Source: Flaccisagitta enflata (taxonomy: Eukaryota > Chaetognatha > Sagittoidea > Aphragmophora). From it: a DNA stretch of 64,000 nucleotides. Where the stretch lies: NCBI GenBank assembly GCA_965153355.1, contig OZ231127.1, forward strand, positions 28,272,001-28,336,000. The letters are read 5' to 3'. The translations under genes were made by a program, and so were the position numbers. The notes under the pieces are model-generated. The model was not told the origin of the DNA and did no database searches. It saw nothing but the letters and a program-made list of their open reading frames with translations. This document shows, in pieces, positions 37,003-50,600 of this stretch (position 1 is the stretch's first letter; the number at the start of each line of letters is the position of its first letter).

Positions 37003-37446
37003 TTTTTGGGCAGCGGCCCCAACTGGCCGATGTCCTATAGGACACAGGGGTGAACCATAGATTAGTATGTTTATCCCCCCCCCCCCCCCCCCCCGAGCTT
37101 CTCAATCCTCAAATTCCAATCGAATAACATGAGAAATTGATAAAATGCAAACTTCCCATTAAATAACATGGAAAATTGATGAAAAGTGAAAAAGATTTGA
37201 AATTCCCATTGAATGACATAGCAAATTGATAAGAAATCGAAAAAATGCAAAAGTCCCATTGAACATCATGGAAAATTGCTTCAAAGGCCCCAAATATGCC
37301 CTCTCAGGATTTATGGAAATTCACCCATGTGTACTACAGGACATTGGCCTTTGGGGCCGCTGCCCTGCTCTCACTCCACTTCTTCAGCTATCACCTCAAG
37401 CAGGGCATCGGGTACCGCTGACCATGTGCGATCCTTGGATGATTTT
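37003..37446 (+). mobile_element. Family-2 hairpin element without the 20-bp minisatellite
   Basis: TTTTTGGGCAGCGGCCCC, GATGTCCTATAGGACACAGG, a C-run (37076-37094), three to four ~60-bp units with AATAACATGGAAAATTGAT (37095-37275), the returning arm ACTACAGGACATTGGCC and GGGGCCGCTGCCCTGC, then GGTACCGCTGACCATG and the hairpin ATCC-TT-GGAT. Opposite-orientation relative of 12644-13104. Confidence 0.75.
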
Positions 37447-37455
37447 TTCTTTTTT

Positions 37456-37735
37456 AACTCATGATCCTCAGACTCTGGCTCTTCTGAACCTCTGATCCCA
37501 CCCAGCCACTTTCTTTTTCATATCTTTTACCCCTATAACTGGCTACTCCACAGGCGTGCTTTGTTTGCACCTTACGCATTCCTACTTAACTCGTGTTCCT
37601 TAGACTCTCGCTCCTCTGAACCTCTGATCCCACCCAACCACTCTCTTTTCATATCTTGCTTATACTCCTATAACTGGCTACTCCACAGGCGTGCTTTGTT
37701 GCGTTGCATCTTTCTCTTATGCATTCCTGCTACTC
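37456..37735. repeat. Two-copy tandem duplication, ~133-bp unit
   Basis: CTGAACCTCTGATCCCACCC, CTATAACTGGCTACTCCACA and GGCGTGCTTTGTT recur in order after ~132-136 bp. It starts at the right end of the adjacent family-2 element. Confidence 0.85.
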
Positions 37736-38393
<658 letters not shown>

Positions 38394-38964
38394 TTTTCCC
38401 CGTGGGTCATTGAAACAACCATTGAGCTCCCTGATTGAGCTTCCTTATTTACATTATTTCACTTTAATTTTCCTCTTCAATGTCAGTCTGTTAGTCGTTT
38501 TAAAAGCCGCCATCACATTTGAAATTAACGAGAACCATTAAAGGATTGGTATTTCCTAATTAAGGCGCTTTTAAAATTCTCATTCCGGTCTTCTTTTTTT
38601 CCCTCCACTTGTTAGCTTCTTCTTCTTCCTCGTTTTTCTTTTTCTCAGCTCTGTTCCTCTGGTTTCAGCTCCACCTTCTTTCCCCTTGCCCGTCTCTGTT
38701 TTAACCTTGGTAATTTCAATCTGTGTTTCCGCGAGACACTATCTAAAACCCTTTAATTCTCAACTAAAAACGCCGAGATATCCCGCTTCTGTTATTTTTC
38801 TCTCTCTCTTACCATTCTTTTTTTTTTGTTTATCAAAGGTTTTTACTGTTTGAATTTTCCCCAGACTGCCCGTGAGTACGTTTGGGTATGGCGACTGTCT
38901 GTGAGGATGTGCGGGACTCTGCCTGGAAGAGATTTGGACTTGGAGTGTCTGCTTTTGTTCCTCG

Positions 38965-40010
<1,046 letters not shown>

Positions 40011-40148
40011 GCGACTACACGCAGTGCGAGTCCAACTGCCAGTCAACAGACTTGGCTTGCATCGCCTCTTGTCAGTTTCTGCTCAAGATCATCCACGAGC
40101 ATCAAGGAGCTTGTCCAAGCGTCGGAGATGCATCCGGTTTTGCCGCAG
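40011..40148 (+). CDS. ANOS1: Anosmin-1 homologue, internal exon (Cys-rich region and start of WAP domain)
   Basis: This is an internal exon of a homologue of anosmin-1 (KAL1), a secreted extracellular-matrix protein that in vertebrates binds heparan sulfate and modulates FGF receptor signalling and neuron migration. A long pyrimidine tract ends in ttctttcag and the exon runs to GCA-G|gtatgt. The open frame starts at 40013 with DYTQCESNCQ and includes CIASCQFLLK, then HQGACP and ends SGFAA. The vertebrate protein has the same order of a CxxSC-type pair, a short hydrophobic helix, a GxCP that is the first WAP cysteine, and SGFAA. Two bases (GC) finish a codon from an upstream exon, and one base (G) is left at the end, so the exon is phase 1 at both borders. 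It joins in frame to 43770. Upstream exons and the signal peptide were not found. The family match is recalled from known proteins; the splice sites and cysteines are directly visible. Confidence 0.88.
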
Positions 40149-40177
40149 GTATGTTGTAAATATCACGAATAAAATAA

Positions 40178-40215
40178 TTGATTTATCGATCGATTGATCG
40201 ATTGATAGATTGATC

Positions 40216-40252
<37 letters not shown>

Positions 40253-40282
40253 ATCGATTGATAGATTGATTTATTGATAAAT
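40178..40282. repeat. (GATT)n / (GATC) tetranucleotide array
   Basis: About 25 GATT units with GATC and GATA variants. It begins 30 bp inside the anosmin-1 intron. Confidence 0.93.
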
Positions 40283-40554
40283 CGATCGTGACCATCCGTA
40301 AATCGGTCAAAAAAATACTTTTCATAGCACTAGCGGTTGAATTTGTCGTCGTGGGTTACGTTTTTCTATAAGAAGGTGTGTCTGTTGTCACTGTTGATAG
40401 TGAGTTTGGCTTTTTGGTACATTTCCTTTTATGGCAATCAAGGATTGTTGCGCGTATCAACTAATCGTTGAGGGTTCACAAAGCCCTCTTCCATTTATCA
40501 AAGTTTGGAAAGTATGAGAGCTATTGTTCAACTTGTCACAAAATGCCAAGTAAC

Positions 40555-40660
40555 CCAACACGTGTGCCCGAAGACTCGGGCGTGACGGATGGACGAACTG
40601 ACGGAACGACCAACCGACGGACACGACCTCATATAAATGTGTCGTGCACACGTAAGGAGA
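40555..40660 (-). mobile_element. Family-1-like element, variant with GTGTG hairpin
   Basis: On minus: GTGTGCACGACAC (hairpin), ATTTATATGAGGTCG, TGTCCGTCGGTTGGTCG tract, then the hairpin GCCCGA-GTCT-TCGGGC. It keeps the order hairpin, ATA-AGAGG-like box, CCGT tract and second hairpin, but with different sequences. Assignment is tentative. Confidence 0.45.
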
Positions 40661-40781
40661 ATAAAGAAAGTTACGTGATTTTGCACGGGGCGAGACGCAG
40701 CGGTGGCAAAAAGAACAAGAACGTAAATAAAGCCACCGAAAAATCGCAGGTGGCTGAATTCTCTTCCACGGGGGGTTTGAA

Positions 40782-41690
40782 AGAGAAGACTCATCATCAC
40801 TACGGGTGGTGCCGATTCACAGTAATGGGCGCGAGGGGAGGGGTGGGTAATGGAGGATTTTGGGGCATGAGAGAGAAAACTTATACTTTCTAAGGGTGAT
40901 GCCGATTCACAGTAATGGGAGTGGGTGGGGGCAGGGGCCAGGGTAATGAAGGGTTTTGGGGCATGAGAAAGAAGACTCGTCTTCACTCTGTGAGGTAACG
41001 ACGCACAGGAATGGAAACGAGGGGTGGGGGGAGGGTAATAGAGGGTTTGGGGGCATGAGAGAGAAGACTTATCCTCACTACGAGTGGTCCCGACGCAGAG
41101 TAATGGAAAGGAGGGTTTGGAAGCATGAGAGAGAAGACTCTTCCTCACGACGGGCGATGCCGATGCACAGTAAGGGTAGCGGGGGGGGGAGATAGAGGAT
41201 TGGGGGCAATAGGGAAGACACATTTTCACAGTCTCTGGACAGGAAAGGATGATGGAGGGGTGGGAGCAGGGTCCGGCAAAATTTTTGGCTGCCTACAAGC
41301 AGGATTTTTCAGTGGCTTCCTGCCTACAATAGAATTGAATAATTTTCAAACGTTTTTGATACCTTCTCGGTTCAGAATTACAAATTTATTTAAAATCTCT
41401 CTCAAATCTAACTAATTGGAAACTCCATAAAACAAAATTTTGATGTTCAGATAAAAAAAAAATCATTTTTTTTTAAACTTCCATAACAAATTTTTCATAT
41501 ATTTTTCTCTCCTGCCTACAAAAATCGCTTGCTGCCTACGAGCAATGCTCGCGTGCTCGGGCACTTTGCCGTACCCTGGGTGGGAGAAGGCTAGTCATTT
41601 GGGTATTGCCATTTCGCAGTCATTCGGGTCGAATGCAGGTTATAGAGGAAGAGGATGCGATTGAAGACTCACCCTCACTCTAGGTTACAC
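40782..41690. repeat. ~95-bp minisatellite, six or more units, split by a MITE
   Basis: Each unit has GCATGAGAGAGAAGACT, then a GGTGATGCCGATTCACAGTA type part, then GGGTAATGGAGGGTTTGG. Units begin near 40786, 40867, 40961, 41054, 41126 and 41206. After the MITE (41267-41578) the pattern resumes (GTATTGCCATTTCGCAGT... GCGATTGAAGACTCACC). Confidence 0.85.
41267..41578 (+). mobile_element. hAT-like MITE with perfect 8-bp target duplication
   Basis: Ends are CAGGGTCCGGCAAA and, inverted, CAGGGTACGGCAAA. GGTGGGAG stands on both sides (41259-41266 and 41579-41586). An 8-bp duplication with CAGGG...GGCAAA ends is characteristic of hAT transposons. The 312-bp interior has GCCTACAA/TTGTAGGC words in both halves and no ORF. 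It sits in the intron of the anosmin-1 gene, inside a minisatellite unit. Confidence 0.9.
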
Positions 41691-41789
41691 CCCATTCATC
41701 TTCATGCGCTCAGCTTACTCTATAGTCTCTTTGAATCCCATTCGTTACTTTCAAATGACTCCTCTTTTAAAGTTTCATTTTCTTCCTTT

Positions 41790-41792
41790 CTC

Positions 41793-41875
<83 letters not shown>

Positions 41876-41900
41876 CTCTTTCTTTCTTTCTTTCTTTTTT
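41790..41900. repeat. (TTTC)n tetranucleotide array
   Basis: About 27 TTTC units with a degenerate T-rich tail to 41990. Confidence 0.95.
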
Positions 41901-42065
41901 TTCTTTTTTTCTTCTTTTATTTCTTCCTTTCTTCCCTTCTTTCTTTATTTGTTTTTTTTCTTTCTGTCTTTCTTCTATGATTGCTTTTTTTCTTTGTGAC
42001 CGATCAACTCTCCATTCGTCCAAGGCCTCCCCTCTGTCTTTCTCTGTCTCACACTCAGCATATCA

Positions 42066-42067
<2 letters not shown>

Positions 42068-42156
<89 letters not shown>
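42068..42156. repeat. (CT)n microsatellite
   Basis: About 43 CT units. Confidence 0.97.
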
Positions 42157-42157
<1 letters not shown>

Positions 42158-43230
42158 CCGTATCGTCCCCCAGCGTCTATCAAGGCAGAATCAAGCATCA
42201 CTTATTCAGAAGGCTAGCTGCCACCATCAATTCGCATCCGCACAAACACTTCCTTGTTTCCTCCTCCTACCCCTCTTCCTTCTCCGCATGCCCCTTTCTA
42301 TCCCCCTTAAACCTCCCTACTGCTTCCATCTCAACTTTGGACCGACATTGGAATACTTCATCTTTATTTCACTGTGGTGGCACGAGAGTTGAGAGAGAGA
42401 GAGAGAGAGAGAAAGACAAGAAAAGGGAAATTGTCCAAATGTCACGCCAGAGACTGTCAAATTGACAGAAACGTTTAAGGAGAACGTGGAAGGACCGTAG
42501 AAATCGGCGGGGGAACAATCTCAACGGGGGGCGTTTGAATGAGGAGATATGGATCCAGAGGAGGAAAGGGTATCTAGATGGGGGAGAATTGTAAAAGAAT
42601 TTGCAGAGAGTAGATCTACGAAGGGAGGAACAAGTGAAGAAATTAGATGTTTTTTAAAGGTGAGAAGAAGAAGAAGAAAACAAATGAAGAAGAAGAAAAA
42701 GGAAAAGGAAAAGGAAAACCCCCCAAAAAAGAAGATGTTACAGGTTGTAGACTTCAATACAACCTCAATGCCGTGGTTGTCTTACAAATGTACACCCACA
42801 ACCTCACACAGCACATAAACAAGCACTACCCCCAGGCAGTCAGGCAGTGTGTGAGCTGCGCTTCTGGTCTTCGATATCGAAGCCAATATTACTTAGGCAT
42901 AGCAAAAAGCCAGATGCATCTTGAATCGAGGTTACGTACACGGGCGGGTTGTTAAAAAACTGCTATCGGGGTAAACTTTTTCATGAAAAAGGACGTATGA
43001 TAAATGGCACACTGGCATGTTTACTAACCAACAGTGATGATGTCACGAAAGAAATTTATTGGCAAATCTAAAAATTTGAAAATTGAGATGAATGTGGGAA
43101 GAGAAAATTGCCACATGAATACGTAGACGTAGGTGACGGACAGACCAACTTAATTCGAATTGAATGAAATATCTCGTTCAAGTTCTTTGTTGCATAAGAA
43201 ACAGAGAATCGCGCAGTCAAGCAGCAGGAA

Positions 43231-43242
43231 GTAATAAGAAGA

Positions 43243-43281
<39 letters not shown>

Positions 43282-43289
43282 AAAAGAAT
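43231..43289. repeat. (GAA)n trinucleotide array
   Basis: About 19 GAA/GAG units within the anosmin-1 intron. GAA tracts in introns can impede transcription in known cases; no such effect is shown here. Confidence 0.93.
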
Positions 43290-43769
43290 TGGGGACCAAC
43301 TGAGGCGCAATCGAACAAAAAGCTTTCGATAATCCGATCTTCACGACCAGAGGCAGAGACCACCAACCAGAGCGGGAAAATGTTTTGTTTTTGGTGAAAA
43401 ATAGATTTTGTTTGAAATATTGTCTGAATTAGATTTTGTCACTTTAGATTAGAGAATATAGCGTTTGTGAATGATTTGAATATTCATCACGGTTGGTGTG
43501 CAATTGTGCATTGCCAGATTGACAGATGGCAAATTAACCCTGATTAGAGAACCGATTCAAAACCTCAAATAAATACATCGCCAATTCTTAACTATTCGCT
43601 CAGATGCACCACGACTGAAAGCATCACAGTTTTTGGAAAATTTAAATCTTGATTTACCATTATTCCTAACTGGCATCAGCAGTGTTTTATCACTATGGTG
43701 GTCTTTAAGATATTTCTAAACTTGATTTTCCTTCTTTTTTTTCCCCTTCTCTTTCTTTCCTGCCGTTAG

Positions 43770-43854
43770 TTTGCATGAACGGATGCAGCGAAGACTCTGA
43801 ATGCGAAACGACGGAAAAGTGTTGCTCCAACGGATGTGGAATGTCCTGTCAAAG
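43770..43854 (+). CDS. ANOS1: Anosmin-1 homologue, internal exon (rest of WAP four-disulfide core)
   Basis: This exon completes the WAP domain begun at 40011-40148. The acceptor is cctgccgttag and the donor is AG|gtaagt, a consensus donor. Joining the leftover G to TT gives Val, then CMNGCSEDSEC and CCSNGCGMSC. The cysteine spacing C-x5-C-x5-CC-x3-C-x3-C is the WAP signature, and with GxCP and VC from the join the domain has all eight cysteines expected for four disulfides. CCSNGCG is the strongest match to anosmin-1. The exon leaves two bases (AG), so the next codon is Arg or Ser. In the family, four fibronectin type III repeats follow; none was recognised in the remaining 20 kb, so that intron is probably long. 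A different WAP protein is possible but would not explain the SCQFL and SGFAA matches in the preceding exon. Confidence 0.9.
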
Positions 43855-44415
43855 GTAAGTCTTGACGTCAAAAGAATGAAACTGTCGGGACTGAAACTGA
43901 CCAAGTCTGATGGTGGTGATTCAGTGTAAACGAAGAGGAAATTGATTGACAATATGATAGTTTAATCACCATAACTTCAACTGCAATATTGCTCATCATT
44001 TTCTTCTTCATCGAAACTCATAGTCTGTTATTATATGATGTCTTTTGTATGTAATGATTTGGTGTAAAAATCGCGGAATGGTAAAACCGCTATCACCATC
44101 AAAATGTTTGCCATTCACATCACGGCGGAAAAAAACATCTTAGCCTTTGAGAGCTATCCCTCGAAAATTTTACCGTGAAATGTTTTGTGAAAGGTACAAA
44201 ATTCAGGCAAATAATTGAATTAAAGTGCATTCTAAGATGCGCCATTTTAGCCAAACCTATCCTCGACGGTGAGCGGTTCTGAGATGTTGGCAGACGATGC
44301 GGGCGATTCTTTGCTATTGAGCCTCTCAGCCTTGGAGAACCCAAACCGAGGCCAAAAAAAACGAATCGAATCGCAGACGCAATCACGCCAAACACTAACA
44401 TCAAAAAGTCAATGT

Positions 44416-44760
44416 GAGTGTGTGTGAGTTAGTTAGTGTGTGAGTGAGTGAGTGAGTGAGTGAGTGTGTAAATGAGTGAGTGAGTGAGTGAGTGAGTGAG
44501 TGAGTGAGTGAGTGAGTGAGTGAGTGAGTGAATGAGTGAGTGAGTGAGTGAGTGAGTGAGTGAGTGAGTGAGTGAGTGAGTGAGTGAGTGAGTGAGTGAG
44601 TGAGTGAGTGAATGAGTGAGTCAGTGAATGATGAGTGAGTGAGTGAGTTAGTGAGTGAGTGAGTGAGTGAGTGAGTGAGTGAGTGAGTGAGTGAGTGAGT
44701 GAGTGAATGAGTGAGTCAGTTAGTGAATGATGAGTGAGTGAGTGAGTCACTGTCACTGTC
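44416..44760. repeat. (TGAG)n tetranucleotide array
   Basis: About 80 GAGT units. Higher-order blocks each begin with the variant GAATGAGTGAGTCAGT (near 44610 and 44705). Confidence 0.95.
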
Positions 44761-46170
44761 ACTGAGGTTTGAAAAATCTGCACTCATGGAGATTAAATAG
44801 TAAGTAAGAGAAAGACTGTAAGAGCGAAAGGTAAAGTAAGTGCACGAGTGAGTGTAACACTGTGAGAGCGACTGTAGGAATGAATAAAAACAAAGGAGTG
44901 TAAGTAGAAGTGAATGCTAGAAAATGTGCAATCGAATCCCCTATTTCAACACTCTAACACACCAAACAAATAAGGTTGCGTGACCTGAAGGTGGGTTTCC
45001 TTGACTTTCTAGTGAGCGAGAATTTTTGGCACAAACCTCCGCGTTTTTTCAGTCCGTTGGCACAAACCTCATCGTTCTTCGTCGCGGTCGAGTGACCTTA
45101 CCTCTCCCCTACATTGCTGGCGCTCTCTTTTTCAACTCGCTTTTCACCTGCTTTACCCGCGCCATGTTGTTTTGTATCTATTACTTTAACGAGCGACTTA
45201 TGTCAAATTCTCGACAAAAATATGTAAACGGATTGGCATCAAGCAGTTTCGTTCATGATGATGCCATAATTCTGATTTGGCTCTTAGAAACTCTTTCTTA
45301 AAAGCTATCTAAGCCAAAAGGTTGGTTTTTGAATGATTTGAGGTTTTAACTCAACTTCTCCCAATCTGGCGCACTGTGCTGAATAAATATGTTTTCCCGT
45401 CGGTTAACGGCTTTTCTTTATTCTAATTCTATTCAACACAAATGAGATGAAGCGGAGTTAAACAAAAGGACACCAAAATGTGTCCACCCAAACATGCCAC
45501 AAGATAGTAGATGATGGGCAACTAGGTTACTTTCCAAAACGTAGATTAAAATAGATTTCATCGCAAGGTGATGATAGACGGCCTCAGAAGAGGTTTTCTA
45601 CAAGTTGAAAAGTACGATCAGAATTGACGATTGCATTTTGCGAATACAAAAGGCGAATGTGAAGTGTGAAGTGTGAAGTGTGTGAAAGAAAAGGTTGAAA
45701 ATTGATATCAGAGGTTTTGAGAATCATACATCGGACGTTGCAATCATAACAAACGATTATCGCTCCAATTGAGAGCATGTGAAAAGAAGGAAATCGGAAA
45801 TTGTTGACAAAACTAAGAATAAACTTTCGGTGATTTTTAAGAGTCACGACGGCAATGCGATGATGATGGTGATTGAGAGAAAAACGTGTGAGCGCCGATT
45901 TAACAATATGTTTCTTGAATAGACACTTTGGATTTGGCACGATGCATTTGTCATGTCTGGCCAGAATTAATGTATTCAAAAAGCTTTTCTTCCTATCCTC
46001 AACTGTTCCATCATCCATTATCTACATCGGAAAAACCAACAAAACCATTTTCCCCGCATCTTCCTCAGTCTCTTTGATCTTCCTACATTTCCTTTACAAC
46101 CTCAAACGCTCCGTCGCGTCTCACTGGTAACCATTTTCACCTCTGTCCCTCCACTTCGATTTGCCCTCTC

Positions 46171-46173
<3 letters not shown>
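44761..46173. other. Unique sequence, no supported feature
   Basis: Two non-repeat frames exist: + 45013-45301 after a plausible acceptor (gactttctag), and minus 45584-46018 (144 codons). Neither has a recognisable domain. The first would fit the phase of the anosmin-1 WAP exon but does not look like a fibronectin type III repeat. Confidence 0.45.

Positions 46174-46260
<87 letters not shown>
46174..46260. repeat. (CT)n microsatellite
   Basis: About 43 CT units, followed by a C-run. Confidence 0.97.
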
Positions 46261-46261
<1 letters not shown>

Positions 46262-46578
46262 CCCCGCCAACTGGCCCCGTGTGGTGCTTTCCTCCTTCGT
46301 GCTTCTGGCGCGTAAACATGACCCAAACTGCGGATAAATACAAAAACAAAACCAAAATATCTCCCGGAAAATCCATATTTCTGCCGTTATATCCACATAT
46401 ATATGGAGTGTTGACTGTTGACTATTCCATTGGGCACACGAATTGTTGGCGGCCAGAAAGAAATTTGTTGTAATGGAATCCGTGGTAGTTTCAGATTTTT
46501 CTTTCTTTTTTTTCTCAATAAATTGTTTGTTTTCGTTTGTTTATTTGGAATGACATTTACTCTTTAGCAATGGCTACT

Positions 46579-46769
46579 CTTTAGTCGCGTGCTACGCGAC
46601 TCTACACCCCGCTTTGTCGGTCGGTCGGTTGGTCTGTTGGTCACACTTTACTTTTTATTAAGATTTTTATGTTTGGACCTCACCGCTCCTGCCCAAATGG
46701 TCTAGTGACCTCAAATATGGCCCCTGCCCACCCGCACGCGACTTAGGTAGCCGTGTATCCGGCCTTGTT
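46579..46769 (+). mobile_element. Family-1 hairpin element
   Basis: Hairpin AGTCGCGTGCTACGCGACT (8-bp stem). The tract is short (GTCGGTCGGTCGGTTGG). The right part is CCCGCACGCGACTTAGGTA, then GCCGTGTATCCGGC-CTTGTT. Close in sequence to 17529-17739. Confidence 0.82.
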
Positions 46770-47395
46770 GTTTAGGCAGGTCGTTCGTTTTTTGCGAAAA
46801 TCGATGATGACGCACACTCGACTGATTCGCGAAGTGAAATGAGCTTCTAATCCAGGGCCAAAATCCATCCGTAAATGGATATCCCTTAATTTAGAGCTTA
46901 CATATAAGAATTAGTCATTGCAACAACCAACTTTAACGTTAAAATTGCTAGATTTCTACAAAAGGATTTTCATCAGAAAGAAAAACAACTTTGCGATTTA
47001 CAATAAAAAAAAGTTAGTGTGGACGGGTAAACGGTGGAACTACCTTGAACGCCTGCCAGATTTGAAACTACAGGAGTTTTGGATGTAGACGGAAGAGAAA
47101 TATGTGTTATAACCCAAGACGGATGAAAAAAAATATAAGGGGGCGCCAATATCAATCGACAATTGGTCAAATAAGTCATGATGTTTTTCTCTATCTTATC
47201 CTGAGGTTCTTGGGACTTCCTTTTTCAAGAAAACCGTTAATGTCTTCTTTTCTCCGCTTCTTTTCGAGATTTATTTTCTTTTTTTTTTTTTTTTTCATTT
47301 CATATTTTTGTCTGATATTTGCTTCCTGTTTCTTCCATTTTCTCCTCTCAGATTCTTTTGTTTTGTTTTCATTTTCTCCATTCCCGACGGCAGCC
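46770..47395. other. AT-rich unique sequence, no supported feature
   Basis: No exon was recognised. Confidence 0.5.
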
Positions 47396-47607
47396 TTTTT
47401 AGTCGCTTGCAAGCAACTCTATAAGAGGTTGTGTCTGTAGATCCGTCCGTCCGTCTGTAACTGGAAAATGTGGATGACGCGAAATGGGCCGGGAAATATT
47501 TGAGTATTACTGCCCCTGCTCAGCCACATAACAGATTCTGCCCATCTGCTTTACTGCCCCTGCCCACCCACAAGCGACTACTAATCGGCCGTGTATCTGG
47601 CCTTGTT
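47396..47607 (+). mobile_element. Family-1 element, CTTG subfamily
   Basis: Hairpin AGTCGCTTGCAAGCAACT (one mismatch in nine pairs). The right subterminal copy is ACAAGCGACT, matching the changed arm. The right hairpin is GGCC-GTGTATCT-GGCC-TTGTT. Confidence 0.8.
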
Positions 47608-48377
47608 TTTTTTTTCCTCCTTTTTGAAAAGGGAGATTATGTAAGAGGAAAATCACCTCCGCGATTGTTCCCTCTTCTTCCCTATCTGCTACCCCCCCCC
47701 CTTCCCTCTCTCTCTATTTCTTTCTCCTCCGCCATCTTTTTTTTTTTTTCATTTTCTTTCACCAACAAATTTGATAAAAGTTTTTCGTTCTTTCATTTCT
47801 CTCGAAATATTAGACGGAAAAAGAGAAAAGAGCGCAGTCGGGGTTGGAAGCGATTGTAAGTGATTTTATGGAAATAAAATGTTTTATTTAAAACTCTCAA
47901 CTGTGACAAAATATTCTATTTCAAACTCCACTGTGTCCTTCACTATGACAATGTCTCTCTTTTTCACTTTCTCTCTCTCCATATTCGCGGATTACATCTT
48001 ACATCCCCTCTCTTTCTCATTCAACTGCGCCTTGCACACGTACAATTGAAATGTACATTTCTCCAATCTTCGCTGTCTTCTTTTGGCGTTTCCTCCAGAG
48101 AGATACGATTGAGCTCAAGATAGAGGCGAATGTGACAAGTTTTAGGAAGGTGGAGGGAGAGGAAGAAGGAAGGGGGGCCGGGGTAATACTCGAGGTATGT
48201 AGGAGCAGATTTTAAGAAAAGGAAGCGTCTACTAGGAAGAGATGGAAGCTGGGGGAGATTTTCGACTCCATTTCACCTTTTAGCGAACATCGTAGTGGCA
48301 CTTTTCCCTTTATTCCTTTTCCCTTTATTTCTTTTTTGTTTTCTTTCGATTTCTTCCATTCTTTCTCCATTCTTTTC
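47608..48377. other. Unique sequence, no supported feature
   Basis: Pyrimidine-rich DNA with a C9 run near 47692. No exon was recognised. Confidence 0.5.
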
Positions 48378-49032
48378 CTTTTTGGGCAGCGGCCCCGAAG
48401 GGACCGATGACCTATGCTTTCACACAGGAGAAATTTCTCCTCCCCGTACCCCCCCCCCTGGCCTTCACGCCCAAAATCAGCCTCTAGGCCCAAATACAAG
48501 CCTCAAGGCCCAAATCCAAACCTCAAGGCCCAAATCCCAGTCTCAAAGCCCAAATCCCAGCATTGAGGCCTAAATCCCAGCCTTGAGGCCCAAATCCCAG
48601 CCTTGAGGCCCTAATCCCAGCCTCAAGGCCCAGATCCCAGCCTCAAGGCCCAAATCCTAGCCGTTAGGCCCAAATTCCAGCCTCTAGGCCCAAATTCCGG
48701 CCCCTAGGCTCAAATCCAAGTCTTGAGGCACAAATCCTAGCCTCAAGGCTCAAACCCCAACCTCGAGGCTCAAATCCCAGTCTCAAGGCTCAAATTTCAG
48801 CCACGAGGCTCAAATCCCAGTCTCAAGGCTCAAATTTCAGCCACGAGGCTCAAATCCCCGCCTCTAAGCTCAAATCCCAGCTTCAAGGCCCCAATTCCAG
48901 CCTCCAGGCTCAAATAAAAACAGCATAGGTCATCGGCTCCTTCGGGGCCACTGCCCCTCTCACCACCTCACACCCTCATACACTCACATAGGGGCAACGG
49001 GTACCGCTGACCATCTAACGCTTTTGCGACTA
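48378..49032 (+). mobile_element. Family-2 hairpin/minisatellite element
   Basis: TTTTTGGGCAGCGGCCCCGA, GATGACCTATGCTTTCACAC, a GGAGAAATTTCTCC palindrome and a C-run. About 22 units of ~20 bp (AAGGCCCAAATCCCAGCCTC) run from 48465 to 48915. The inverted arm GCATAGGTCATCGGC and GGGGCCACTGCCCC follow. The right end is GGTACCGCTGACCATCTAAC, then CGC-TTTT-GCG and ACT. Confidence 0.82.
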
Positions 49033-49117
49033 CTCTTTTCTTTTTTTTTCTTTCAACCTTACTTTCCCGTGATTTTGTTGGGAGAAACGAAAGTAGATTT
49101 GTGGTATATCGGAAATC

Positions 49118-49121
<4 letters not shown>

Positions 49122-49175
<54 letters not shown>
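49122..49175. repeat. (CT)n microsatellite
   Basis: About 27 CT units. Confidence 0.96.
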
Positions 49176-49177
<2 letters not shown>

Positions 49178-49726
49178 TCCAGACTTATTTGTTTCCGAAA
49201 TTCAGGAATTTGTCGATATAGAAAATGCCGCCGACCATGCAAAGGCCCAGAAGAGGCCATGGAAGAGATCGGAATACATAAAATTCCACACCGAAAGACA
49301 GACAGAAAGACAGACATTATGATAGACAAGTACATGATAAAAAGACCAACAGATCAACTGACCAAAGGACCAACAGATTAATAGACAAACAGGTAGACGA
49401 CCAGGCAGACAAAAAGGTAAGTAGAAAGACAGTCTGACCAGCATTCAGACACTCAGACAAGAATAAAAGCATGAGAACCGCAGACAGTGACTCGAATATA
49501 AAATGGCTGTAAACAAAGCGACAAATGAGTGACAGTGAAAACACAAAGAGAGGTAGAAAAAAACTGCGAGATTGTTGTAAAGTTATTTTGCATGCAGAGA
49601 GCGTGGTTCAGAGATTTGCTATGACGTGACGGGAACTGGTAGATGGAATAGCGAGACCTCTCCCCCCGCAACCCCATCTCCCCGTTTGATTGTTTTTTTT
49701 TCTTGTACTCGTTTTACTTTTCTTAC
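49176..49726. other. Unique sequence with loose ACAG/GACC words
   Basis: 49290-49430 has scattered AGACAGAC and GACCAAC words that look like a decayed tetranucleotide tract. No exon was recognised. Confidence 0.45.
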
Positions 49727-49946
49727 TTTTTAGTCGCGTGCTACACCGTTGGAAACTCTACACCCCGCTATGTCGGTCCGTCGGTCGGTTGGTATGGTCG
49801 ATCGGTTGGTTGGTCCCCTGTTTACTTTCTCGGCGTTTTTGAGCTTTTTTAGCATATGGCTCATGCCCAGATGCCCTAGTGACCTTCTCCAGCATTGCTC
49901 CTGCCCACCCACACACGATTAGGGTAGCCGTGTATCCGGCTTTGTT
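49727..49946 (+). mobile_element. Family-1 element, decayed left hairpin
   Basis: The left end AGTCGCGTGCTACACCGTTG carries an insertion in the second arm. GGTCCGTCGGTCGGTTGG tract. The right part is CCCACACACGATTAGGGTA, then GCCGTGTATCCGGC-TTTGTT. Confidence 0.75.

Positions 49947-50600
<654 letters not shown>

Larger units (their letters stand above)
40149..43769 (+). other. Intron between the two anosmin-1 exons
   Basis: The 3,621-bp intron begins gtatgt and ends gttag. It holds a GATT array, a family-1 remnant, a ~95-bp minisatellite split by a hAT-like MITE, a TTTC array, a CT array and a GAA array, each listed separately. 42160-43230 is otherwise low-feature purine-rich DNA with no supported exon. 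Confidence 0.85.

Noticed and set aside
45013-45301. Open frame after a plausible acceptor (gactttctag), phase-compatible with the WAP exon donor, as a possible next anosmin-1 exon
   Set aside because: The translation is hydrophobic and lacks the tryptophan/tyrosine pattern of a fibronectin type III repeat, and it ends at a stop without a donor. The phase match alone is weak.
45584-46018. 144-codon minus-strand open frame without simple repeats
   Set aside because: No recognisable domain, no splice or promoter context, and it includes a small GTGTGAA repeat. A chance frame is as likely.
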